From contig OY729512.2 in assembly GCA_963422445.2 (NCBI GenBank), positions 2,914,001 through 2,978,000 of the forward strand: a DNA stretch of 64,000 nucleotides, read 5' to 3'. A program made the translations under genes and the position numbers. Shown here piece after piece: positions 1 through 7,458 of this stretch. This DNA is from G963422445 sp963422445 (GTDB lineage Bacteria > Pseudomonadota > Alphaproteobacteria > Thalassobaculales > Thalassobaculaceae). The first letter of the stretch is position 1. Each line of letters starts with the position of its first letter. The notes beneath the pieces are model-generated. The model searched no databases and was not told where the DNA came from. It worked only from the letters and a program-made list of their open reading frames with translations.

Positions 1-560
1 CAGGTTCGCAACGGCATCCCGACCGGGCGGTTGCATGCGGCGGCGCTGCAAGTGTTGCCGGATTACGGGACGTATCTCAGCTATGACGGCAAGGAACCGT
101 GAGTCTCGATCGGCTGCAAGGATGACGACACGGGCAGGCCCGGCTCCGGATGCCCGGTGGAGCAAGCACGAGACCGGTCAGCAGCGGGCGACGCCGCAGA
201 TCTGGTTCGGCGACAAGCTGCATCTGATTGCGGATACGACATACGAGTTGCAGGTGGTGCCGGCGCTTGCGGATGAAAGTCCGATCCTCGCCGGCATGAT
301 CGGCGCCTTGTTCCCAAACATCTCGGCGCTGGATCTGCGCTACGCGAAGTTTTGCACAGGTCGCGGCCACAACAGTTGTCCTCTGAAAGCGATGCCGTGG
401 GATGACGATAGAATCCTGCCGCTGCGTTCAGATCGCGCCGATACCATCGGCGGCACCAGATGGTGAGAATGTCTGCATCTGTCCGAAGATCGGCGAGATG
501 CTGTCTCCTGCTGTTCGGGGTCTCAAGGTGGATCGGGACACTGGCGAGTCTCCCGCGTAC
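1..560 (+). pseudogene. DDE transposase remnant, cut by the window start
   Basis: Decayed C-terminal half of a DDE transposase. The first 33 codons are open (ending LSYDGKEP then a stop at 101-103), the same frame goes on as SIGCKDDDTG, then shifts to a frame holding DARWSKHETG and WFGDKLHLIADTTYEL, which matches the usual WFGYKLHLIxDTxYELP block of these transposases. Further blocks (RYAKFCTGRGHNS, LKAMPWDDDRI) follow, and the last part (GENVCICPKIGEML) is in yet another frame. At least one stop and two frameshifts make it non-functional. No terminal repeats were seen. The exact IS family (IS1182/ISNCY-like) is uncertain. Confidence 0.6.
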
Positions 561-600
561 TCAATCGTGGCGACAAGAATTTAGCGACGCAAGTCTCTTA

Positions 601-629
601 TTGACAGTGACGGGTGGCATACATACAAA
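601..629 (+). promoter_or_regulatory. Candidate sigma70 promoter for tRNA-Ser
   Basis: A perfect -35 hexamer TTGACA at 601-606 is followed 17 bases later by TACAAA at 624-629, a moderate -10. It lies about 60 bases upstream of the tRNA on the same strand, a sensible distance for a tRNA leader. Read by eye only. Confidence 0.4.
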
Positions 630-687
630 CGACATCGCATACGCCGTGCGGTCGGGCCCTTAGAGGTTCACCACATGCTGCTCCAGC

Positions 688-779
688 GGAGGGGTGGCCG
701 AGCGGCTGAAGGCGGCGGTTTGCTAAACCGTTATGGGGAGAAATCTCCATCGTGGGTTCGAATCCCATCCCCTCCGCCA
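688..779 (+). tRNA. tRNA-Ser (anticodon GCU)
   Basis: Complete class II tRNA. The acceptor stem GGAGGGG (688-694) pairs with CCCCTCC (769-775), followed by discriminator G and an encoded CCA (777-779). The anticodon loop TTGCTAA places anticodon GCT at 722-724, reading AGC/AGU serine codons. A long variable arm (around 731-752) and a T arm with GGGTTCGAATCCC confirm a serine tRNA. An IS1595-type element sits about 80 bases downstream, and the tRNA is undamaged. Confidence 0.96.
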
Positions 780-859
780 TTTTCCCGTCCGAAACGTTTT
801 TCAAGGATTGGTCGTGGCCGAATCGGGTGTGATTCTACTATGGCATCGTCATTTATTTT

Positions 860-1773
860 GGCTCAATTCGTGAATTGTAGGCGCGGTCCAGCCATCACCG
901 CCTCGAGGCAGGCTCTGGGCGATGGCTGATCACCGAGTTCGATGAGATGGAACCACCTCAGATAGCTGTCGAGGTCCTTGGTGGGATGCCGTGGAAGCCG
1001 CGCAGGACGCCCTTGATCTGGCTGTGGTGGCTATTGACCGTCTGGATGTGCTGCGCGCCCCGGACCCGCTCGCTGGCAGAAGCGTTAATGCTCTCGTGTG
1101 GGATGTCGAGCGCCGCCGCAACGGGCGGATAGCAGCGGTTGGCGTCGGAGACGAGCAGCGCATCCGGTGCGACGACCAGCCCCAGCCCCTCCTTCACGCT
1201 GTCTACGTTGAAGGCGGGCAGGGTATGGCTGAGGGTCTCGCCCGCACGGCCGGCGGCGACCAGGATCGGCCCCGGCGCACGCGATGCCGGGTTTGCGGGC
1301 CATCCCACCGCGCCGGGCGGCGTGCGGTCCAGCTTCCGCTCCCCCTTGCGGCTCTCGAGAACGACGGTCTCGTCAGCCTCGACGATCCCGGCAAGCCGGT
1401 CCGGCGCCTGGCGCACCGCCGCCAGAAAGCGGTGTCGCCAGCGAGGCGCCGTGCGCGGCACAATCCCGCAGCGCTCGGCAGCCTCCTTGATCGTCTCGCC
1501 GGCGCCAGGCGAGACGCCAAAGGCCAGCCAGCGCTCCTCGTGGTGCAGGCCCGACAGCGCTGTGCCGGTCAGCGCACCGAACCTCTTCCCACAGGCCTTG
1601 CACCGGACACGGCGAGGACCGCGCGCCGCGCCCCGCGCCCCGCGACACCGCCCCGCCGCCTCAACTCATCGACACGCGAAAACCAATCCCGGAACTCTCG
1701 TGATCCATCTGTCTGACCGCCAAGGCGAATCGGGCGAGTTTCTATCATGATGCCGACGCACGAATTGAGCCTT
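860..1773 (-). mobile_element. IS1595-type element, degenerate copy (type 1)
   Basis: Bounded by the inverted repeat GGCTCAATTCGTG (860-872) and CACGAATTGAGCC (1761-1773). The flanking octamers TTTATTTT (852-859) and TTTGTTTT (1774-1781) match at 7 of 8 positions, fitting the 8-bp duplication of this family. It is about 110 bp shorter than the sister copy at 12691-13716, so it has internal deletions. Confidence 0.75.
958..1650 (-). pseudogene. IS1595-family transposase, broken
   Basis: Reverse-strand DDE transposase of the ISXO2-like group. One frame carries WRHRFLAAVRQAPDRLAGIVEADET (the first catalytic Asp region), then LLVSDANRCYPP and the SQIKGVLRGF block near the C terminus. The N-terminal zinc-ribbon part (CKACGKRFG-like) lies in another frame near 1560-1610. 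The C terminus ends early in a frame (GIPPRTSTAI) out of register with the expected KDLDSYLRWF block, exactly as in the copy at 12.7-13.7 kb. Not expected to be active. Confidence 0.7.
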
Positions 1774-1851
1774 TGTTTTTTTCGTCCATTCGTACAGCTT
1801 CATCTTTTATTTTCTCCCTTTTAAGCTACGAGAAGGTTTTCATAATATGGT

Positions 1852-2609
1852 GAACCTCTTGCAAAATTCCTGTCCCCAGGGTCCGGTGAGGCCGGATCGG
1901 TCGGTTGATCCCTGTCACCTCTGCACTTGGAGGTCGGAATCCATGGATTCGCGGTGTCTCATCAGAGATGATGAGATCGAACAGGGACCTTTGCGGACCT
2001 CGGGACACGCCCCTTCGCGGCCCTCTCTTCGAGAGGGCCGCGAAGGGGCGGCATGCGTTGTCGGAGCCGCGCTATGGGGCGGCGAGACGTATCAACGGGT
2101 CAGCCGCCAGGGCCAGGATGCCGACCATGAGATGGCAGGCGACCCTGGAATGTCCACGGACGCGGACATGGCGCCCGCCACACTCATCCTTGAGGCGGGC
2201 GTTGGTCCTCTCGACACCGGACAGGATCCGGAACCGCACGGTCTCGGGATCGACATGGCCTATTGCACGCCGGGCCCGGGCCTCCCGGTCCCGCTCCTCC
2301 TTGAGGTTCTTGTCCCGGCGCGGATTGACATCGATGATCGGAACATGGCCAAGCCGTTCGCTCATCTGGTAGATCTCCCTGGCATCATAGGCCGCGTCCA
2401 TGAGATCGTAGAGATTGGTCACACGCGCGGCGGTCATCATCGCCAGCGGGATCGCGACCTGGCTGTCATGGACGGATGCCGAGGTGAGAACGGTCCTCAG
2501 CGGCACCCCGCAGTCTGCTGTGTCGATATGCAGCTTGTCACCGCGCCAGGCCTCCAGGACCCCCCTGGCAGTCTTCTTTGCCCCGTGATCGCAGATTTGC
2601 AAGAAGCTC
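1852..2609 (-). mobile_element. Internally deleted IS with both ends and its target duplication
   Basis: Short form (758 bp) of the 1498-bp element at 21024-22521. Left end GAACCTCTTGCAAAATT and right end TTTGCAAGAAGCTC are both present and are flanked by the 4-bp direct repeat TGGT (1848-1851 and 2610-2613). The sequence follows the long copy up to about base 2595, then jumps straight to the right terminus, removing roughly the first half of the transposase. Confidence 0.8.
2072..2600 (-). pseudogene. DDE transposase, C-terminal half only
   Basis: C-terminal half of the transposase encoded intact at 21244-22383. It keeps CDHGAKK, LHIDTADCGVPL, TSASVHDSQVAIPL, NLYDLMDAAYD, HVPIIDVNPRRDK and the ERTNARLKDE block containing the last catalytic Glu. 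The N-terminal DUF772-like domain and the first catalytic Asp region (HVSRDSTAIEARE in the long copy) are missing through the internal deletion, so no active enzyme can be made from it. Confidence 0.75.
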
Positions 2610-2613
2610 TGGT

Positions 2614-3111
2614 GCATTATCATTACGCGCCGTCATGCGGTTCAGGATTTCAAACCATGCGGCATTGAAGCGACCGGACTTCAGCAGGGCCCGGATGCTC
2701 AGGATCCCTTGACCGCCATCAACTGTCCACCGCATCCCCGACGGTTTCATCCGCTGCGTGGCCGGAATCTTGTTGGCGGCTTCAACGGTCCCGGACCCCA
2801 CGATCAGGGTCCGGGACCGCAACTCATGATAGCCCATCGGTGACAGTTGCGCTTGAAGAAGGCCTGTTCCCGCTCGAGATCGGCGTGGCCGGACGAGGCG
2901 GTTTTCAGAACAGCCCCGATCGCCGCGATAACTCGGCCGACACCGTCCGGATCATCGAGCAGGAGGTCGCGATGCGTTTCGTACCAGTCCGTGTCCGCGG
3001 CATGGTCCGAGACCGTTTTGAGATGCTGGCAGGCGTGCCAGTAACGCCCCCCTGGACGTCCGGCTCAAGGCTCTCCAGGAAGGTCCGGTTGTGCCTTTCC
3101 ATATTTCCCGA
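2614..3111 (-). pseudogene. ISKra4-type transposase remnant
   Basis: Reverse-strand remnant of an ISKra4-family transposase. The clearest block, near 2690-2837, reads MGYHELRSRTLIVGSGTVEA followed by NKIPATQRMKPSGMRW and LKSGRFNAAW, the conserved C-terminal region of that family. Between 2840 and 3111 the same strand gives YWHACQHLKTVSD, DTDWYETHRDLLLDDPDGVG and ASSGHADLER in shifted frames. It is cut on one side by the deleted IS (ending 2609) and on the other by the IS1595-type element starting at 3112; no further part was seen beyond that element. Confidence 0.65.
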
Positions 3112-4161
3112 ACCGCTTATGCACATGGTTCCGGTCGCGAGAGTTTGCCACCAGATGTTGAGGTTGAGGTTAGAGCGGGGGAGCGGGTAGAATGCCCCGA
3201 TACATTCCTGCCGACGGAGCCCCCACATGAAACAGGTCCCTGACAGCCTCCTCGCCGTCCAGCACATGGTCCCGGACGATGACGCCTGCGCCGCCTGGCT
3301 GATCGAAATGCGCTGGCCGGACGGCTTCGTCTGTCCCACGTGCAGCCATGAAAAGGGATGGGCGCTGCGCAGAAAAGCACACACCTTCGAGTGCACCGGC
3401 TGCCGCCGGCAGACTTCGGTGACGGCCGGGACGATCCTGCACGCCAGCAAGCTGCCGCTCACCGTCTGGTTCTGGGCCGCCGACCTGATGGCGACCCACT
3501 CCAACGGCATCTCTGCCCTGCAGCTCCGGAAACAGCTCGCTATCGGCTCTTATCGCAGCGCCTGGCTGCTCGCCCACAAGCTGCGCGCCAGCATGGTCGA
3601 GCCCGAGCGCAACCCGTTGTCGGGCCTGGTGGACATCGACGAGGCCAGCCGTCCATTCCGGACCAAAGACGATCCTCCTACCGGAGGGCAAGGACGCAGC
3701 CACGACGGCAAGATGCTCATCGTCGGCGCCATCGAACTCGGGGACGGAAACATCCCGGGCCGCCTGCGGCTGGCCGACATCTCCTCCTACGCCGCCGCCG
3801 ACCTCGGATACTTCGTCGAAACTGCCGCCAATCCTGACGCCATCGTGAAAACCGACGACTGGTCCGGCGACGCTGCGGTCCCCGCCGATCGCCACAATGT
3901 CCATGTCGTCGGGAAGACCGCCGCTCACCTCGTCCTGCCGTGGATCCACCAAGTCTTCTCCAACCTCAAAGGATGGGCGCGAGGCGTCGACCACGGGCTG
4001 CGCCGCAAGCATCTGCAAGCCGATCTCGATGAGGTCGTCTTTCGCTTCAACCGCCGCAAAACCCGCCACGATGCTTTCCGCTCACTCTTCCGTCTCGCCA
4101 CCAATGCACAACCCCTTACCTACAGCATGTTGATCGAACCGGAACCATCTGCATAAGCGGT
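3112..4161 (+). mobile_element. IS1595-type element, copy A (type 2)
   Basis: About 1050 bp, bounded by ACCGCTTATGCACATGG on the left and its near-perfect inverted match (CCATCTGCATAAGCGGT) on the right. Copies B (16666-17710) and C (46551-47601) have the same ends. The flanking octamers differ here (TTTCCCGA against TTGGTTTA), so one side has been rearranged since insertion; this also fits the missing second half of the neighbouring ISKra4 remnant. Confidence 0.85.
3227..4156 (+). CDS. IS1595-family transposase (copy A)
   Basis: Full-length 309-aa transposase that cuts and moves its own element. An N-terminal zinc ribbon (CPTC about residue 38, CTGC about residue 58) precedes a DDE ISXO2-like domain. 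Asp/Glu positions sit in LVDIDEASRPF, in the DDWSGDAAVPADRHNVHVVG block and near the C terminus in HLQADLDEVVFRFNRRKTR, the typical final block of the family. It starts at the ATG after GACGGAGCC. It differs at a few residues from copy C (46667-47596); copy B is frameshifted. It may be the active source of this element, although activity cannot be judged from sequence alone. Confidence 0.9.
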   Translation: MKQVPDSLLAVQHMVPDDDACAAWLIEMRWPDGFVCPTCSHEKGWALRRKAHTFECTGCRRQTSVTAGTILHASKLPLTVWFWAADLMATHSNGISALQLRKQLAIGSYRSAWLLAHKLRASMVEPERNPLSGLVDIDEASRPFRTKDDPPTGGQGRSHDGKMLIVGAIELGDGNIPGRLRLADISSYAAADLGYFVETAANPDAIVKTDDWSGDAAVPADRHNVHVVGKTAAHLVLPWIHQVFSNLKGWARGVDHGLRRKHLQADLDEVVFRFNRRKTRHDAFRSLFRLATNAQPLTYSMLIEPEPSA

Positions 4162-4788
4162 TTGGTTTATTATAGTTAAACTCTCAAACGCGGTAATATC
4201 ATATGGCAGATCATGAATAGCCAATTGTGCTTTTCTCTTCATTCATGAACCTGGAAACATGTTCAGGGTCGGACGCGTCGAGACAATCAACACGATGTCC
4301 GCTTACGGCATTGCTCCAGATTTCACCAAGTTTGAGGCGGCAACAGGGCGACAATTTCTTTCGAAAATCTGGAGAGTGTTATTCTGCGTGATATACGTAT
4401 TTTTTTAAAGTTGCCGATCGATGCGATCGTAGGAAACCAGATCACAACGTGAAGGGCAATGGTGGATGATTGCTGTCGTCCCCGGCCTCGAAGGTCTTGT
4501 ACCAGATTGATGCGTTTGGATTTCGGTCGCCTTCCGGTGTGCATGTTTCATGGATCCGGGCGAATTTTCGGGCCGGCGTCCATCGCTTACGAAATGTTCG
4601 GGAACCTAGTCCGGTTGACGCCCCGGCGTCGCATCGGGTTCGATTGAAGCTGGCCCAGATCCCGTCCCCACGAAATGTCCCCCGAGGCAAACGGGACATC
4701 ATCCAGCTTCTGATTGCCCGTGATGTGGACAGACATATACAATCCGGATCGCAACAATCTGGACTAATCAACAGAAGAAGGGATCGCC
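4162..4788. other. Gap without a recognisable gene
   Basis: About 630 bases between copy A and the first MaoC gene. Short open frames exist on both strands (for example 4470-4796 and 4442-4822) but show no family motif, and none has a convincing ribosome site. It presumably holds the promoter of the catabolic gene set that starts at 4789, but no clear -35/-10 pair was identified. Confidence 0.5.
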
Positions 4789-5274
4789 GTGGCTGATGAG
4801 ATAACGATGCCGGTCGAGGCAACCCATATCATGATGTTCGCGCGATCAATCGGTGACGATAATCCGATCTATCATGATGCCGAAGCCGCCAAAGCTTCCG
4901 AGGTCGGCCATGTTATCGCGCCTCCAACATTTCCGCGCGCCTTGGCCCAGTTCGATCCCGAGTACCGGTTACGGCCAAAATCAGGCGTAAAATGGTTCGG
5001 GTCGGGCCGAAATCCGACCGGACTGGAGGGCGACGCACCGACAAGTGGCGGGCTTCACGCTGAACAGCATTTCGAATATCACCGCCATCCGAAGCCCGGC
5101 GATGTGCTGACGGTTACGGTCATCGACGGCAAGCGTTGGGAGAAGGAAAGCCGGCGGGCGGGCAAGTTGATGTTCTCCGAGACGATCCACGAATATCGGG
5201 ACCAGGACGGCAATCTGGTCGTGACATCGCGATCGATCGGTGTCAGGACCGAACGGCCGGTCGAACAGACTTGA
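4789..5274 (+). CDS. MaoC-type N-terminal (FAS1-like) dehydratase
   Basis: 161-aa hot-dog-fold protein of the MaoC_dehydrat_N type, expected to act on a CoA thioester as a hydratase/dehydratase. Visible family features are FARSIGDDNPIYHD near the N terminus, the APPTFPRALAQFD block, and GLHAEQHFEYHRHPKPGD in the centre. It starts at GTG after AGAAGAAGGG. The next gene, 14 bases downstream, is a second MaoC domain with the usual catalytic Asp/His motif, so the pair probably forms one heteromeric (R)-specific hydratase, as is common for split MaoC genes. The substrate is unknown. Confidence 0.85.
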   Translation: MADEITMPVEATHIMMFARSIGDDNPIYHDAEAAKASEVGHVIAPPTFPRALAQFDPEYRLRPKSGVKWFGSGRNPTGLEGDAPTSGGLHAEQHFEYHRHPKPGDVLTVTVIDGKRWEKESRRAGKLMFSETIHEYRDQDGNLVVTSRSIGVRTERPVEQT

Positions 5275-5288
5275 GGGATAATGAAACC

Positions 5289-5711
5289 ATGACGTTAAGC
5301 GCGAGCAAGCTTAGGGTTGGAGACAAGCATAGCGAGGTCGTGGTCGACGACCTGACCCGCACCCAGTTGGTCATGTATGCAGGGACCTCCGGCGACTACA
5401 ATCCCCTGCATACCGACGATATCTACACCAGAGAGGTTGCAGGATATCCCGGTGTATTTGCCCATGGCATGCTGTCGATGGGGCTTACCGGAAAAATGTT
5501 GACGAACTTTGTCGGTGACGGTCGCTTGAAGACATTCGGGGTCCGCTTCACCAACATAGTCTGGCCCGGCGATACCCTGACCTCGACCGCCACGGTGGCG
5601 GAGATCCGCGACGACGACGATGGACCGATTGTAGATCTTGTGTTGGAAACCGTCAACCAGGACGGCAAATCCGTGATCACGGGGAATGCTACGGCCCGCA
5701 TCGATCCGTAA
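5289..5711 (+). CDS. MaoC-like (R)-specific hydratase
   Basis: 140-aa MaoC/hydratase-2 domain protein. It shows the hydratase-2 signature YAGTSGDYNPLHTD (about residues 29-42), with catalytic Asp and His positions, followed by GVFAHGMLSMGL, also typical. The start is the ATG at 5289, 14 bases after the partner gene; a longer upstream reading (from 5136) overlaps that gene and is less likely. It probably pairs with the 4789-5274 product and hydrates an enoyl-CoA within the same pathway as the LLM oxidoreductase, alcohol dehydrogenase and enoyl-CoA hydratase downstream. Confidence 0.88.
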   Translation: MTLSASKLRVGDKHSEVVVDDLTRTQLVMYAGTSGDYNPLHTDDIYTREVAGYPGVFAHGMLSMGLTGKMLTNFVGDGRLKTFGVRFTNIVWPGDTLTSTATVAEIRDDDDGPIVDLVLETVNQDGKSVITGNATARIDP

Positions 5712-5756
5712 CGCATTTCGACGCAGACGCAGCGGTGCAACACTGGAGGGAACGGC

Positions 5757-6809
5757 GTGAAACTTGGATTGTCGCTCGGCTACTCGGGCGCACAGATGGA
5801 GCTTCCGGTCGAACGGGTCAGGATGGCTGAACGGCTCGGTTATGATTCGGTCTGGACGGCTGAAGCTTACGGTTCCGACGCTATCACACCGCTCGCTTAC
5901 CTCGCCGCCGTGACGTCGCGGATCAAGCTCGGAACCGGAATCATCCAGGTTTCGGCGCGCAGCCCGGCCAATGCGGCCATGAGCGCCGGCACGATCGATG
6001 CTCTCGCCGGCGGTGGCCGCTTTATCGCTGGGCTCGGCGTTTCGGGGCCGCAGATCGTCGAAGGCTGGTACGGCCAACCCTGGGGCCGGCCGTATTACTG
6101 GCTCAAGGACTATACCGAGATCATGCGAAAGGTCTGGCGGCGAGAAGACGGTCTGGTACATGACGGCAGGCAGATCCAGTTGCCGACGACGGCTGAAGGA
6201 TCGATGGGCGTTGGCAAGCCGCTCAGATCGATTCTGCATATGAACCCGGATATCCCGATCTATTTCGGCGCCGGAAACGAAGCGACGGTCCGGCTCTGTG
6301 GCGAAATTGCCGATGGCTGGCTGCCGCTTGGCATGGTGCCGGGTACATTCCATGAGTACAAGTCATGGCTCGAGGAGGGCTTCCGGCGCGCCGGTGTCGG
6401 CAAGGGATTCGATACCTTCGAGATTCAGGCGAGTGTGTTCGTCGATATCGACGATGACGTGCAAGCCGCTCTCGACCGGCTCAAACCGCACGAAGCGCTC
6501 TATATCGGCGGCATGGGTCACAAGGACAAGAATTATCACAAGGACATGATGGTGCGACGCGGTTACGGCGACGCTGCCGAGCGGATTCAGGAGTTGTATC
6601 TCGCTGGCCGCAAGGCCGAGGCGGCGGCCGCGGTGCCTGACGAATGGGTCGATGCCAAGTCCCTGTGCGGCCCGCCAGCGCGCATTCGACAGAGGTATGC
6701 GCCGTGGGAGTCTTGCGGGGGCACGGCACTCACCGTTCGAACCAGCCAGGATGCTGCGGTGACCCTGATGGCCGAGCTTGCCCGTCTCAATCCGGCTGGC
6801 GCGGCTTGA
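5757..6809 (+). CDS. LLM-class flavin (F420-type) oxidoreductase
   Basis: 350-aa TIM-barrel protein of the bacterial luciferase-like superfamily. The N terminus (MKLGLSLGYSG, then RLGYDSVWTAEAYGSDA) and the SRIKLGTGIIQVSARSPANAA block match LLM-class F420-dependent oxidoreductases; EIADGWLPLGMVPG near residue 185 is also typical. The cofactor could be F420 or FMN; the sequence does not settle it, and no F420 biosynthesis gene is in the window. It starts at GTG with GGAGGGAACG just upstream. It lies in line with the MaoC pair and the PhyH gene, so it likely oxidises or reduces an intermediate of the same unknown pathway. Confidence 0.85.
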   Translation: MKLGLSLGYSGAQMELPVERVRMAERLGYDSVWTAEAYGSDAITPLAYLAAVTSRIKLGTGIIQVSARSPANAAMSAGTIDALAGGGRFIAGLGVSGPQIVEGWYGQPWGRPYYWLKDYTEIMRKVWRREDGLVHDGRQIQLPTTAEGSMGVGKPLRSILHMNPDIPIYFGAGNEATVRLCGEIADGWLPLGMVPGTFHEYKSWLEEGFRRAGVGKGFDTFEIQASVFVDIDDDVQAALDRLKPHEALYIGGMGHKDKNYHKDMMVRRGYGDAAERIQELYLAGRKAEAAAAVPDEWVDAKSLCGPPARIRQRYAPWESCGGTALTVRTSQDAAVTLMAELARLNPAGAA

Positions 6810-7458
6810 CCGGATGCGGGGGTTGCTGCGCGGCAAACCGGTTTGCGAAGCGGCGGCGGGCCGCTTGGTCTGGCGGCGTGGCGGGGACGAAGAATTTGAT
6901 CCGTGGCAGGTTACAGCAAGACATGAGGATGCGGGGTCATGTTGAAACTCACCGAAGAACAACGTCGACGCTGGGCGATCGACGGTTATGTTTGCGTCGA
7001 AGGCGCACTTGATCCCGATCAGGTGGATCTCTTTTCGGAACAGATCGACAAAGTCCGGTCGATCCCGGGATGGGAACCGGTTCCAGACGATTTGCCGCGC
7101 GGTCACTATGGCTGGGTTGAACGATGTGTCGACCAGGATCCGGAAGCCTTCATGGATCGTCGGGATATTTTACCGTACCATCAGGCTTTTATCGATCTTA
7201 TCGATCAGGCGCCGGTCTTTGACCTGATTGTCGATATCATGGGGCCGAACATTGTGTTCAGTATGTCCCAGGCAATCGTTCGAGCATCGACCCGAAGCTT
7301 TCCAGGATATACGCATACCGATGGCGGGGAAGGCCAGCGCGAAGTGCGGGTCACGGAAACCAGCCGTCCGGTCGCGGTCAAGGCGCTGTACCTCCTGACC
7401 GATGTCGAAGACCCGGATAGCGGCAATTTCACCGTGTTTCCGGGCAGTCATATGCGCC

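Noticed and set aside
5295..6353. A 352-codon open frame on the - strand
   Set aside because: Overlaps the second MaoC gene and the LLM oxidoreductase on the opposite strand; no motif.
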